This document shows, one piece after another, positions 45,212-54,926 of a stretch of 64,000 bases of DNA. This DNA comes from an uncultured Pseudomonadota bacterium. Lineage in GTDB: Bacteria > Pseudomonadota > Gammaproteobacteria > Burkholderiales > SG8-39. Below the pieces are notes generated by a model. It had not been told where the DNA came from and did no database searches. It worked only from the letters and a program-made list of their open reading frames with translations. The stretch spans positions 1 to 64,000 of the forward strand of contig CAILKO010000035.1 of the NCBI GenBank assembly GCA_903834835.1, given 5' to 3'. Position numbers and translations under genes: made by a program. The first letter of the stretch is position 1. Each line of letters starts with the position of its first letter.

Positions 45212-45230
45212 GCCCGTGGGTGGAAACGCT

Positions 45231-46136
45231 TCAACGGTCTCTGAGCTGTGTTTCCAGGAAATCCTGGCGCGTGAAATCGAACCGCGAAACGAGCACGATC
45301 CGGTCTGCCTTGGAGTGCATCGCGTCCGAAAATGCGCCAAAGGGCCCTGCGGCGCGAACAATCCGTAGCGCCCACTGGTCGAGCGCCGGGATTTTCGATG
45401 TCTCGATGATTTCTGCGCTGAGCACGCGGCCATTCCATTCGATGGTCACGAGCAGGGTCAGCTCTCCGTACAGCTTGCGGCCCGCGCGGTTCGGGAAGTT
45501 TCTCGCACCGGTCTGCTCGATCCTGCGCCTCAGATTCTCATAGTAATTCGCGAATGCCGCATCCCGGCTCTCCGGGCCGACATAGCGCCTCCGACCGCGC
45601 GCATTCTCCATTGCGATGCGCTTCTCGATCTCGGCCACTTGATTGGCAAGCTGCGTCCGGGTTTCCTTGTGACCCTCCCGTTGCGTCCCCTTGCCAGGCC
45701 CGTTCAGGTCCGCCCCCTGCAGCAACGCGAGCGTAGCTTTTATCTCTCCGAGCAAACGGGACTGCTGTTCTCGCAGCGCGTCCGCCTGCTGTTGCGTGAT
45801 CTCGAGGGCTTCGACTCTCGCATTCAGCGACGCTTTCTGCTGCATGACCGGGGAATCAGCCCTTTCCGTGCCTCCCTTCCCCTCGAGAGGCACCTGCGCC
45901 GCGCCCGCTGCAAAGCCCGCATCCTCCAGCGCTCCTACGTGCCTTGCCGCCGCAAGCACTACCTGGAGATGCGGACGCACCGGGTTCTGCGCTCTGGGAT
46001 GCGCAGGTTCTGGAATCGGCGCGGCCAGCAAAAGCATGTGGAGGGCGATAGAGGCGGCCAGCGCGAGTGGCAGAAAATTCAGCGATTTCAAGGCGAAGAT
46101 CCGTCTTATATTTGCCTGTCGGCATGCACGCCCCAA
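45231..46136 (-). CDS. TonB-like energy transducer protein
   Basis: A 301-residue bitopic protein. One N-terminal membrane segment (about 21-40, LPLALAASIALHMLLLAAP) is followed by a Pro-containing linker, a coiled coil (about 105-180, VEALEITQQQADALREQQS) and a TonB C-terminal domain (about 205-300: YYENLRRRIEQTGARNFP, LTLLVTIEWNGRVLSAEII). The coiled coil replaces the usual Pro-Lys rich spacer. No exbB or exbD is nearby. Convergent with rsuA and divergent from the FimV-like gene. Confidence 0.8.
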   Translation of the reverse strand: MGRACRQANIRRIFALKSLNFLPLALAASIALHMLLLAAPIPEPAHPRAQNPVRPHLQVVLAAARHVGALEDAGFAAGAAQVPLEGKGGTERADSPVMQQKASLNARVEALEITQQQADALREQQSRLLGEIKATLALLQGADLNGPGKGTQREGHKETRTQLANQVAEIEKRIAMENARGRRRYVGPESRDAAFANYYENLRRRIEQTGARNFPNRAGRKLYGELTLLVTIEWNGRVLSAEIIETSKIPALDQWALRIVRAAGPFGAFSDAMHSKADRIVLVSRFDFTRQDFLETQLRDR

Positions 46137-46375
46137 ATGCCGGATTCAAGCTATTTCGCTACGTGCGCCCGGCGACCAATATACTCGGCTCTACGGCCAC
46201 AACGTTGCACGGCCATCGGGCATCTGTCGGGTGCCCACTAGACAGCTCAACCTGAACAATTAGACCCTATTGCTGCAGATCGACAGGGTTAGCGAGGATC
46301 ACACCGATTAACGCACTTCGATGCGCAGGCGCGCCGCCGCGCTCCCGAACACGAACCACCCGATTTTCGTGCTTC

Positions 46376-48655
46376 ATGTGCCGCGTGTTCCTGCTCGCGT
46401 TGACGGCAGGTTCGATGCCGGTCATGGCGGTTTCGCTCGGCGACATTGAGCCGCTGTCCGCGCTCGGCGAGCCGTTTCGCGCACGAATCGAATTCCGGCT
46501 GGGTCCCGACGAATCGCTCGATCCTTCATGCGTGAGGTTGCGCAGCACCGTTCCTGGAGAGGACACCCATATTCCGGCCATGGTCAGCGCGCTCGCGCGA
46601 GTATCCAACGTGGCAGGACGCAGCTACATTTTGCTGGAGTCGAGCGAGCGTTCTTCCGAGCCGATTCTGCGCCTGAACGTCGAATTGACCTGCTTTGGTA
46701 TGGTCGCGATTACGCGGCAGTACACCTTGTTTCCCAACCCGCCGCAAAGCTCCGGGCCGACGCCGGATATCCCTGAGGCTGCACCCGCACGCACGTTGCC
46801 TTCCGCCGAGCCGACGCGTGCCGCGCCGCCCGCCTTCGCTCCTGCGGTAGCGCGTCCGGCCGAAGGCGCGGTGCCCGCCGCGAACGCTGAGCGGCGCGGG
46901 ACCGGGCCTTCGGGGGATCGGCCCGCCACGAGCAGACGCGCGCGTCGTGATGTCCTGCGCCTCAGGTCGACCGCCGTAGCGACCGAACCAGCCCCGACCC
47001 GAAGCAAGATTCCCTGTTGTTTCCAGCTTTTCAGAATGTCCGAAGAGTTGGCCGAGCGTACGGGCGCACCTGCAACCGAAATCGAGCGCGAGTCCCTGCG
47101 ACGCGAGTATTCCGAACGCATGGCGCAGGTGGACGGCGCACCGAGAATGCATGACGACCTGCGTCGATTGAAGCACCAGGTGGCGAGCCTTATCGCTGAG
47201 CGCGATGCCACACAAACACGCCTTGGGATAGAAGCGCAGCTCTATAACGAGCGGCGCTATATCTGGGTAGTGTCGGGAATGCTTGTTGCGGGCTTGGCCG
47301 CGATCATCGCCTGGATTTTCTCGCGCCGGCGTGCGCCGCAGCCTTTCGAGTCGCAGAAACTGTTTGATACAGCGGCGCGTACGCCGGGTTCGCGGACCGG
47401 ATTGGCGCGCTGGGCGCGGCTTGGCCGCTCAGAATCCGCAGACCTTGAACATGCGGACACCCATCCACCCTTGCCCGAAAGCCGGGCCGCGAACAGCCCC
47501 CGCATCGATGTCCGGGACTCAAACGATGCCGGCCTCGCGGTGAACACCCCGCATTCGCATGTTGCGCCGCCCGCTGCGCACTTTGCGAATTCACCTCCCG
47601 TTTCCCGCCCGGCGCGGCCAGCGGAGACGCGCGCGGCCGAGCCGATTGACTACGAACTCCGCGAAGCGAACCGGGGGCTGTCCGCCGCCCCGCCCGGACT
47701 CGTGCCTGCGGAACATGCCCCAGCCGCGACCTCCGTGCGTAGTGCGAGCATCGATGAGTCGCCGCGCCCGGAGATCGCGGTACCCCTTGCATTTGCGACG
47801 TTCGAACTTCCAGGGGAAAACCCGGAACCACTCCGGACATCCACCGATGTTGAACCGATCACGGAGCATTTCGAACCGCCCGAGATGTTCAGCCTGGATG
47901 AACCTTCCGACGTGCAAGCCAGCGCGTCAACACCGCCGTGGGGACTCCGGTTGGACATAAACCTGGACGAAGCCATCGTTCCCGCGGGGCCACCGGCAGA
48001 AACGGCGGCTGGCGAAATGCAGGAGACGAACTCCTCGAAAGCAAGTCAAGCTGTAGAAGCATTTCCCGACGTAATTCTGGGCGAGCGGCTAGGACCGCCG
48101 AAACGACGCTCGGCGTCACCGCTTCGTACCGGTGCGGCCCCCTCAGGGGCATCTCACCTGGGCAGCGGGCCGTCAGACGGCGAGCCACTCGCGTTTGAAT
48201 CTGCGCAACGCGAGCGGGTGGCGCTTTTTCCTGAAATCACCAGCGGTAACATCGACCTGGCGGATTTCACGACGATCATCGAAGGTGCGCGAATCATGTA
48301 CGAGGATGACCGGGATACCTCCCGTGCCGTGGCGCTGATTCAGCTTGCACTTTCAGCAGATCAGCTCTGCGTCGAACTCTGGCTGGGACTGTTTGAAATC
48401 CATGCGCGGGAAAACCTGCGGGAGGCCTTTTCGGCCTTGGCGGCTGAATTTCTAGCCCGGTTTTCGAATATTGAACCGCATTGGCCGGCAATCGCCCGGC
48501 TCGGGCGCAAACTCGACCCGGGCAATACGCTGTTTTCACCGGAAGGCTTGCCCCCGACCGAGGATAGCGAGCCGAACTGGCTCGGAACGCAGCGCCACCT
48601 CATGATCTATACCGTCCCACCCGCGCGCGGCAAGGAAGTGTCACCCGGTTCGTAG
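46376..48655 (+). CDS. FimV-like protein
   Basis: A 759-residue protein. The N-terminal segment AVSLGDIEPLSALGEPFRARIEF matches the FimV N-terminal domain, and a signal peptide is likely (residues 1 to about 18). A coiled-coil region precedes one membrane segment (about 295-316, YIWVVSGMLVAGLAAIIAWI). The cytoplasmic part is long and Pro/Ala/Glu-rich. A helical C-terminal domain (about 620-720) contains TPR-like units. FimV acts at poles in pilus and motility control. No LysM domain is evident. It is not next to the pilus locus but could serve it. Confidence 0.72.
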   Translation: MCRVFLLALTAGSMPVMAVSLGDIEPLSALGEPFRARIEFRLGPDESLDPSCVRLRSTVPGEDTHIPAMVSALARVSNVAGRSYILLESSERSSEPILRLNVELTCFGMVAITRQYTLFPNPPQSSGPTPDIPEAAPARTLPSAEPTRAAPPAFAPAVARPAEGAVPAANAERRGTGPSGDRPATSRRARRDVLRLRSTAVATEPAPTRSKIPCCFQLFRMSEELAERTGAPATEIERESLRREYSERMAQVDGAPRMHDDLRRLKHQVASLIAERDATQTRLGIEAQLYNERRYIWVVSGMLVAGLAAIIAWIFSRRRAPQPFESQKLFDTAARTPGSRTGLARWARLGRSESADLEHADTHPPLPESRAANSPRIDVRDSNDAGLAVNTPHSHVAPPAAHFANSPPVSRPARPAETRAAEPIDYELREANRGLSAAPPGLVPAEHAPAATSVRSASIDESPRPEIAVPLAFATFELPGENPEPLRTSTDVEPITEHFEPPEMFSLDEPSDVQASASTPPWGLRLDINLDEAIVPAGPPAETAAGEMQETNSSKASQAVEAFPDVILGERLGPPKRRSASPLRTGAAPSGASHLGSGPSDGEPLAFESAQRERVALFPEITSGNIDLADFTTIIEGARIMYEDDRDTSRAVALIQLALSADQLCVELWLGLFEIHARENLREAFSALAAEFLARFSNIEPHWPAIARLGRKLDPGNTLFSPEGLPPTEDSEPNWLGTQRHLMIYTVPPARGKEVSPGS

Positions 48656-48747
48656 CGGCACGCTCGCGGTAGCGCTCTCGATGCCCTTCGGGCAGATGGC
48701 CCGACTCAACCTTGCTGGAATCGCTGGAGGGAGCGGCGATATAACGC

Positions 48748-48821
48748 TGGAGCGGGTGAAGGGAATCGAACCCTCGTATGCAGCTTGGGAAGCTGCCGTT
48801 CTACCATTGAACTACACCCGC
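48748..48821 (-). tRNA. tRNA-Gly (CCC anticodon)
   Basis: Read on the minus strand, 74 bases fold as a tRNA: acceptor GCGGGTG with CACCCGC and discriminator T, D arm GTTC-AATGGTA-GAAC, anticodon stem GCAGC with loop TTCCCAA (CCC at positions 34-36), T arm with GTTCGATTC, and an encoded CCA end. CCC reads GGG codons. Confidence 0.97.
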
Positions 48822-48850
48822 GTACCGCGCGGATTCTAGGGGAGATTTCA

Positions 48851-49639
48851 ATGCCATCAAAATTCTCTGCTCAAGGCGGAAATGCCACCGCAGTCACACC
48901 GCCCCTCATTGACTTGCTCGCATCCGCGCGGGCCGAGCTAGCCCCGACCGGGGTGCTGCGCGCCGGCATCAACATGGGAAATTTTCTGCTGGTCCAGGGC
49001 AAGGACGAGACGGGCGCCCCCGTGGGCGTCGCCCCGCGCGTGGCCGCCGAAGTGGCGAACCGGCTGGGCGTACCGCTGCAGCTGGTGCCCTACCCCAGCC
49101 CGGGGGCACTGGCCGATGCAGCGGCGACCGACGCCTGGGACATCGGGCTGATCGGTGCGGACCCGCTGCGCGCGGAGAAAATAACGTTTACCGCGGCCTA
49201 CTGCGAAATCGAAGCCAGCTATATGGTTCCGCCAGGCTCGCCACTTGTCGACATCGTCGCCGTAGATGCGCCCGGTGTGCAAATCGCAGTCAGTGCGCGC
49301 AGCGCCTACGACCTGTGGCTGGAACGCAATATCCGCCACGCGACACTCGCGCGCGCGACAGGACCTCGCGCGGCTTTCGACTTGTACCTGTCCGGACGCC
49401 TGGACGCGCTCGCCGGCCTGCGGCCGGGCTTGCTAGCCGATCTGGCCAAGGCACCCGGACACAAGGTTCTGAATGGCCGGTTCATGGCCGTGCAGCAGGC
49501 GATCGGTCTGGCCAAGGGGAAACCTTCCGCCGAGACATTCCTTCGCAAGTTTGTCGAGGATGCCAAGGCATCGGGTCTTATCGCGTGCTTCATCGCCGAA
49601 TACCGGGTCATCGGATTGTCAGTCGCGGCGGCGGCCTAG
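48851..49639 (+). CDS. Solute-binding protein family 3-like, without signal peptide
   Basis: A 262-residue protein with the fold pattern of amino-acid ABC transporter binding proteins: GVLRAGINMGNFLLVQGKD, VGVAPRVAAEVANRLGVPLQ and TDAWDIGLIGADPLRAEKI. ATG 48851 has a GGGGAG ribosome binding site. The N-terminus (MPSKFSAQGGNATAVTPPL) has no hydrophobic signal, so the protein may be cytoplasmic, perhaps an enzyme of the same fold. No permease or ATPase genes are next to it. It starts the run of plus-strand catabolic genes. Confidence 0.75.
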   Translation: MPSKFSAQGGNATAVTPPLIDLLASARAELAPTGVLRAGINMGNFLLVQGKDETGAPVGVAPRVAAEVANRLGVPLQLVPYPSPGALADAAATDAWDIGLIGADPLRAEKITFTAAYCEIEASYMVPPGSPLVDIVAVDAPGVQIAVSARSAYDLWLERNIRHATLARATGPRAAFDLYLSGRLDALAGLRPGLLADLAKAPGHKVLNGRFMAVQQAIGLAKGKPSAETFLRKFVEDAKASGLIACFIAEYRVIGLSVAAAA

Positions 49640-49749
49640 CAGCGAAGCTTCCGGCACATGCTATTCTGAGCACGCATCGACCCGAGGAGGAGGCTTCGGA
49701 CCGCATGCCTTCAACTCTGTCACACACCCATGCTCGGAGGGAGCGCGCC

Positions 49750-50715
49750 ATGAAACTGGGGATCCTGCCTGTCACGATCATGATCGCCGGCGCGTGTGCA
49801 GCGTCTGCGGCCACCGCCCAGTCTTTTACGAAACCCGTGAGGATCATTACTTCGACGGCCGGCTCGGTCGGCGACATCTATTCGCGCCAGGTGTCGACCC
49901 GGCTTAGCGAGCGGCTGGGACAACCCGTGATCGTCGACAATCGCAGCGTTGCAGGCGCCGGTCGTCCGATGATGATCGCGGGCGCCCAGATGCCTCCCGA
50001 CGGACACAGCTACGTGATCATTCCAGGGCCTTCCTATACCTTGCTCCCGCTAACCGTGAAGGACCCCGGTTTCGACGCGGTAAAGGACTTCACGCCCGTT
50101 GGGATGCTCGGATCGATGATCTTCGGATTCGCGGTCAGTGCCAAGGAGCCCGTTGCCTCAATTGACGAATTCATCGCGCTCGCGAAGTCGAAACCCGGCC
50201 AACTGAACTATGGCGGCTTCGGCGCGAACTCGCCGCAAAGCATGGCCATGCACTCCTTCGCTCGCAATCGCGGTCTGGCGCTGGTCGGCGTGCCCTACAA
50301 CGGCAGCACACCCGCAATGCTCGATCTCACGAGCGGGCGCATCTCCGCGATGGTGTCGGCGCTGAGCGCCGTGCTGCCGCTCGCTCAGAGCGGCAAGCTG
50401 CGTATCCTAGCGGTGGCGGGAGACAAGCGCCTGTCTATCCTCCCCGACGTGCCGTCGACGCGTGAACTGGGCATCTCGGAAATCGAAAATCTATGGATCG
50501 GCGTGCTGGCACCGGCAAGAACGCCAACGGAATTCATCACGAGGGTGAACCGCGAAATCAACGCGATCATGGCCCTCCCCGAAGTCAGCGAAACCCTGTC
50601 TAAAGCGGCACTTTCCGTATCCACGAATTCCCCCGCGGAGTTCGGCGCGTATATCCGGAAGGACATGGAATTCTGGCGCAGGCTCGCGGATGCCGCGGGC
50701 GTGGTCCCGGAGTGA
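49750..50715 (+). CDS. Bug-family (TctC) solute-binding protein 1
   Basis: A 321-residue periplasmic binding protein of the Bug family, which captures carboxylates. The signal peptide ends near AASAATAQ (residue 23). Family features include the strand PVRIITSTAGSVGDI, VIVDNRSVAGAGRP and VGVPYNGSTPAMLDL. The start at ATG 49750 follows GGAGG; an upstream ATG at 49705 with its own GAGGAGG is an alternative. No TctA/TctB membrane subunits are in the window. Confidence 0.88.
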   Translation: MKLGILPVTIMIAGACAASAATAQSFTKPVRIITSTAGSVGDIYSRQVSTRLSERLGQPVIVDNRSVAGAGRPMMIAGAQMPPDGHSYVIIPGPSYTLLPLTVKDPGFDAVKDFTPVGMLGSMIFGFAVSAKEPVASIDEFIALAKSKPGQLNYGGFGANSPQSMAMHSFARNRGLALVGVPYNGSTPAMLDLTSGRISAMVSALSAVLPLAQSGKLRILAVAGDKRLSILPDVPSTRELGISEIENLWIGVLAPARTPTEFITRVNREINAIMALPEVSETLSKAALSVSTNSPAEFGAYIRKDMEFWRRLADAAGVVPE

Positions 50716-50731
50716 ATCGACAGGACAGACG

Positions 50732-51907
50732 ATGCAACCGCTTTCCGGAATCAAGGTCATCGAGGCCGCGTCTTTCATCACCGGCCCCTATGCGTCCATG
50801 CTGCTTGCCGATCTCGGCGCCGAGGTCATCAAGATCGAACGTCCGGCGGGCGGCGATCCCTACCGCGCATTCAAGGGCAGCACCTACAGCAGCCACTTTC
50901 GCGCCGTCAACCGCAACAAGCGGAGCATCACCCTCGACCTGACCAAGCCGGAAGGCGCGCGCATTCTGCGCGAACTGGCCGCCGGGAGCGACGTACTGAT
51001 CGAGAACTCGCGTCCCGGCTTCATGGAAGGTCGTGGTCTGGGGTACGCCGATCTGCAGGCCGTCAACGCGAACCTGGTCTATGTTTCGGTCACCGGTTTC
51101 GGCGATGGCGGCCCCTACCGTCATCGCCCGAGCTACGACACCGTAGGCCAGGCGCTCAGCGGGTTGTTCAGCCTGTCCGTGGATCCGGCGGACCCTCGCA
51201 TTACCGGCATTGCGATTTCGGACGGTGTCACCGGGCTCTACGCCTGCTACGCGGCGATGGCCGGCCTCTCCATGCGAGAGCGGACCGGTCAGGGCAGTCG
51301 CGTCGAAACCAGCATGCTCGCCGCAACTCTGTCGTTTACGGAATATGCCATTACAGACTACCTGATCAACGGCACAGTCCCCGGCCCGGAATTCAAGGCC
51401 GAACGCAGTCAGTCCTTCGCGTTGCGCTGTGCCGATGGGAAGGTAATCTCGCTGCACCTCTCGTCGTCCGAAAAATTCTGGCAGGGCGTAGTTATCGCAA
51501 CCGGGACCCCCGCTCTTGCCACCGATCCGCGCTTCAGCACCCGCGCTGGCCGCATCGAGAATTACCAGGAGCTCCGCACTGCGCTCGCTGCCCTGTTCAT
51601 CGAGCAGCCTCGCACGCACTGGACGCAGCGCCTGGACGATGCCGATGTGCCGTTCGCGCCGGTCTATACCATCGACGAAGTCGTCACCGATCCGCAAGTG
51701 AAGGCCATGGGACTCATCCATGCGTTGCATCATCCTTCCGCCGGAACGACCCCGGCTTTGCGGCGCCCGGTGCTGATCGACGGTGACACGGGACAAAAGG
51801 AATCATACGCACCGCCGACGCTGGGCGAGCACACGGACGAAATCCTCGGGGAAATCGGGTACGACGCTGACGGAATCGCGAAACTGAGGCAGGCCGGCAT
51901 CGTCTGA
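50732..51907 (+). CDS. CaiB/BaiF family III CoA-transferase
   Basis: A 391-residue CoA-transferase of family III. It begins MQPLSGIKVIEAASFITGPY and has RNKRSITLDLTKPEGARIL, VSVTGFGDGGPYRHRPSYDT and the catalytic Asp164 in GIAISDGVTGLYAC. It moves CoA between acyl-CoA and a free acid. Flanked by a Bug protein and a TPP enzyme on the same strand, it probably activates the imported acid. The substrate cannot be told; formyl-CoA transferase was considered but not specifically supported. Confidence 0.88.
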   Translation: MQPLSGIKVIEAASFITGPYASMLLADLGAEVIKIERPAGGDPYRAFKGSTYSSHFRAVNRNKRSITLDLTKPEGARILRELAAGSDVLIENSRPGFMEGRGLGYADLQAVNANLVYVSVTGFGDGGPYRHRPSYDTVGQALSGLFSLSVDPADPRITGIAISDGVTGLYACYAAMAGLSMRERTGQGSRVETSMLAATLSFTEYAITDYLINGTVPGPEFKAERSQSFALRCADGKVISLHLSSSEKFWQGVVIATGTPALATDPRFSTRAGRIENYQELRTALAALFIEQPRTHWTQRLDDADVPFAPVYTIDEVVTDPQVKAMGLIHALHHPSAGTTPALRRPVLIDGDTGQKESYAPPTLGEHTDEILGEIGYDADGIAKLRQAGIV

Positions 51908-52027
51908 GTCGCGCAGCGCGCTGTTTCGAGAGAGTTCCGCGAGCGCGGGCGCGGGGTGTTAGCCTTCCAGCCCGCAGATAAGTTCCGGCGTGTTCGCGCG
52001 CCAGTTCCAGACCAATCAGGAGGCACC

Positions 52028-53815
52028 ATGGGCAGCGACGACAAGCAGGCGCTCTCGGTCACCGAAACACCGGTGCAGGGCGATACGCAGACCGAAGTCT
52101 GGGGCAGCGACGTGATGGCCGCCACCCTGCGGTTGCTCGAGATTCCCTATGTGGCGTTGAACCCGGGCGCGAGCTACCGAGGGCTGCATGACAGCATCGT
52201 GAACTACAACGGCAATCAGGCGCCCCAGATGCTGCTCTGCCTGCACGAGGAATCCGCGGTATCGATCGCCCAGGGTTATGCCAAGGCCTCGGACCGCATG
52301 ATGGGCGCGATCGTTCATTCCAACGTCGGCCTGATGCATGCGAGCATGGCGATCTTCAATGCCTGGTGCGATCGCATGCCGATGCTGGTCATGGGTGCCA
52401 CTGGGCCCTGGGATGCGGCGAAGCGGCGTCCCTGGATCGACTGGATCCACACGACGTCCGACCAGGGCGCGCTGGTGCGCGACTACACCAAATGGGACAA
52501 CCAGCCAGGGTCGGTACCCGCGGCAGTAGAGGCACTGCTGCGTGCTTCCCAGATCGCCAACACGGCGCCACGCGGGCCGACCTATGTGAACTTCGATGCC
52601 GCACTGCAGGAACTCAAGTTCGGTCCGATGCCGATCATGCCCGACCCGAAGCGTTACCTCGCCCCGCCTCCCGTGCTCCCCGCACCCGAACTGGTCGAAC
52701 AGGCCGCGAAGCTGCTTTCCGGCGCGAAGCGCCCGCTGATTCTTGCCGGGCGCAGCCGACGCAGCGAGAAGGCGTGGCGCGAGCGCATCGCGCTCGCCGA
52801 GAAACTTCAGGCTCCGGTTCTCACGGACATCAAACTCGCAGCCGCGTTCCCGACCAGTCACCCGCTTCATGTTCTGCCGCCGGCCGGCATGCTCGGGCCC
52901 GATGCGATCCGCATGATTCGCGAAGCCGATGTGATCCTCTCGCTGGACTGGGTGGACCTCGGCGGCTCGCTCAAGTTTGCCGCCGGCGACCGCGAAATCG
53001 GCGCCAAGGTGATCCACGTTTCCCCTGACCAGCACAGCCACCGCGGCTGGAGCATGGACCATTGCGCGCTGCCTTCCGTCGATATCTACATGGTCTGCGA
53101 GCCCGAAGGTGCGGTGCCGTTGCTGACTGATGCCGTCACGCAGCGGCCCAAGGCGAACCTCCCGAAGCCTTCGCCGATACTTCCGGCGCTGTCCGAAGAC
53201 GTTTCGATCCGGCAACTCGCGGATGCGCTGAACAGTGCGTCAAAAGGCATGGATGTGACGCTCATCCATGTGCCGATTGGCTGGAACGGTGCCTACCGCG
53301 ATTTCGATCATCCGCTGGATCATCTGGGGAGCGATGGCGGTGGCGGGATCGGATCCGGCCCGGGCCTGAGCGTCGGCGCTGCGCTTGCGCTGAAGGGCAG
53401 CGGGCGTGTGCCTGTGTCGATCATCGGCGATGGCAACCTGCTGATGGGGGTCACTGCGCTCTGGACCGCCGCGCACTACCAGATACCGCTTCTGATTCTG
53501 GTGGCCAACAACCGGTCCTTCTTCAATGACGAACTGCACCAGGAGCGCGTCGCGAAAACACGGAGCAGGCCGGTGGAGAACCGCTGGATCGGACAACGCA
53601 TCAGCGGTCCGGACATCGACCTCGCGGCAATGGCACGCGCCCAGGGTGTCGAAGGAATCGGCCCGGTCGAGTCCGTCGCCGACCTGCGAAAAGCGGTGCA
53701 GCGTGGCCTGCAGATCGTGCGCGCCGGCGGCACCTGCGTGGTCGACGTCCGCGTCCTCCCGGGCTACGACGTCGACGCAAGCGGCACGTCGTCGGCCGAG
53801 ACGCGCAAGACCTGA
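52028..53815 (+). CDS. Thiamine-pyrophosphate-dependent enzyme (acetolactate-synthase superfamily)
   Basis: A 595-residue TPP enzyme with three domains. The N-terminal domain has the catalytic Glu in LCLHEESAVSIAQGYAKA (Glu74 or 75). The central domain is FAD/nucleotide-like (KRPLILAGRSRRS). The C-terminal TPP motif runs from IIGDGNLLMG to LILVANNRSFFND. The start after AGGAGG at ATG 52028 is clear. The family includes benzoylformate decarboxylase, acetolactate synthase and oxalyl-CoA decarboxylase; the sequence is not typical of the last. It follows the CoA-transferase by 120 bp. Confidence 0.85.
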   Translation: MGSDDKQALSVTETPVQGDTQTEVWGSDVMAATLRLLEIPYVALNPGASYRGLHDSIVNYNGNQAPQMLLCLHEESAVSIAQGYAKASDRMMGAIVHSNVGLMHASMAIFNAWCDRMPMLVMGATGPWDAAKRRPWIDWIHTTSDQGALVRDYTKWDNQPGSVPAAVEALLRASQIANTAPRGPTYVNFDAALQELKFGPMPIMPDPKRYLAPPPVLPAPELVEQAAKLLSGAKRPLILAGRSRRSEKAWRERIALAEKLQAPVLTDIKLAAAFPTSHPLHVLPPAGMLGPDAIRMIREADVILSLDWVDLGGSLKFAAGDREIGAKVIHVSPDQHSHRGWSMDHCALPSVDIYMVCEPEGAVPLLTDAVTQRPKANLPKPSPILPALSEDVSIRQLADALNSASKGMDVTLIHVPIGWNGAYRDFDHPLDHLGSDGGGGIGSGPGLSVGAALALKGSGRVPVSIIGDGNLLMGVTALWTAAHYQIPLLILVANNRSFFNDELHQERVAKTRSRPVENRWIGQRISGPDIDLAAMARAQGVEGIGPVESVADLRKAVQRGLQIVRAGGTCVVDVRVLPGYDVDASGTSSAETRKT

Positions 53816-53835
53816 ACCCGCATCGAGCCGCGTTG

Positions 53836-54861
53836 ATGCCGCACGGCAGCCTGAGCTGCAGGCCCGGCTGCCACGCGAGGGGGTGGTGGCGGCGCGCGCA
53901 GCTGGCGCTGTGCACTGCAGCGCTTGCCGGCGCGCTGGGTCAGCAGACTCATGCGCAGACATGGCCCGAGAAAGTCGTCCGCGTCGTCGTGCCCTCCCCC
54001 GCCGGGAGCGGTATCGACGTCGTGGCGCGCGCATTCGCCCAGCGACTGGCAACTGAGTGGGGACGGCCGGTAACGGTAGAGAACCGGGCCGGAGCCAACT
54101 CCATCATCGGGACCGAACACGTCGCCCGCTCCGCGCCGGACGGCTACACCCTGCTGTTCGCGTCCGATTCGACCTTCACACTGAATCCGCATATCTATGC
54201 AAGGCTGCCTTACGATCCGGTGGCGGACTTCAAGCCGCTCATGCAGGTCGCCACATTCCATCAGTTGCTCGTAGCGCACCCGTCGCTGAAGACGGACACG
54301 CTCGGCGAGCTTGTCGCCCGAGCGAAGTCGGCGCCCGGAACGATCACCTACGCCTCCTGGGGTGCGGGCAGCCAGGGTCATCTGCTTTCCGAACTCCTTA
54401 AGCGCCGGTCAGATATCGACCTGCTGCATGTGCCCTACAAGGGATTCGCGCCCGCACTCGCGGCGGTCGTCGCCGGGGAGACAAACCTGACCTGGGCCGG
54501 CGTATTCTCCACGGCGCCGCTGGTAAAAGCCGGACGGTTACGGGCGCTGGGCCTTGCCGGTCCCGCGCGCAGCAACTTCCTGCCCGATGTCCCGACGTTC
54601 GCGGAGCTTGGCCTGCCTGAAGTGGACTACACACTGTGGTTCGGATTCTTCGCGCCAGCAGCGTTGCGCGACGAACTCGCGGCTCGCATCGCAGCCGACA
54701 TCGGGCGTCTGCTGCAGGATCCGCCATTGCGGCGTGACGAACTCATCGCGAGGGGCTACGAACCTTCAGGCGCCGGGCCTCGCGAATTCCCCGGCGTTAT
54801 CGCGGCCGAACTGCAGCGCCGCGCGGTAATCGCGCGCATCGCGGGAATCGTTCCCCAATAG
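53836..54861 (+). CDS. Bug-family (TctC) solute-binding protein 2
   Basis: A 341-residue Bug protein. The long signal region (about 1-42) contains AQLALCTAALAGALG and ends THAQ. Family features follow: KVVRVVVPSPAGSGIDVVAR, VTVENRAGANSIIGTEHVAR, and LHVPYKGFAPALAAVVAGE. It begins 20 bp after the TPP enzyme gene and ends the plus-strand run. The ATG at 53836 is preferred to a TTG just before it. Confidence 0.88.
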   Translation: MPHGSLSCRPGCHARGWWRRAQLALCTAALAGALGQQTHAQTWPEKVVRVVVPSPAGSGIDVVARAFAQRLATEWGRPVTVENRAGANSIIGTEHVARSAPDGYTLLFASDSTFTLNPHIYARLPYDPVADFKPLMQVATFHQLLVAHPSLKTDTLGELVARAKSAPGTITYASWGAGSQGHLLSELLKRRSDIDLLHVPYKGFAPALAAVVAGETNLTWAGVFSTAPLVKAGRLRALGLAGPARSNFLPDVPTFAELGLPEVDYTLWFGFFAPAALRDELAARIAADIGRLLQDPPLRRDELIARGYEPSGAGPREFPGVIAAELQRRAVIARIAGIVPQ

Positions 54862-54926
54862 GCGCTGCGAGTCCCCGCTCCGCGCTGTGGAACCGGACGT
54901 TCTCGAGTTCTATTCCCAGGTTGCCA

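Noticed and set aside
48680-48700. Hairpin after the FimV-like gene as a terminator
   Set aside because: TGCCC-TTC-GGGCA is only five base pairs with no T-run.
52016-53215. Antisense open frame (399 codons) opposite the TPP enzyme
   Set aside because: The sense strand encodes a complete TPP enzyme with clear motifs; the antisense product has no recognisable domain.
52028-53815. Oxalyl-CoA decarboxylase
   Set aside because: The CoA-transferase neighbour suggested it, but the N-terminal and central segments do not resemble Oxc.
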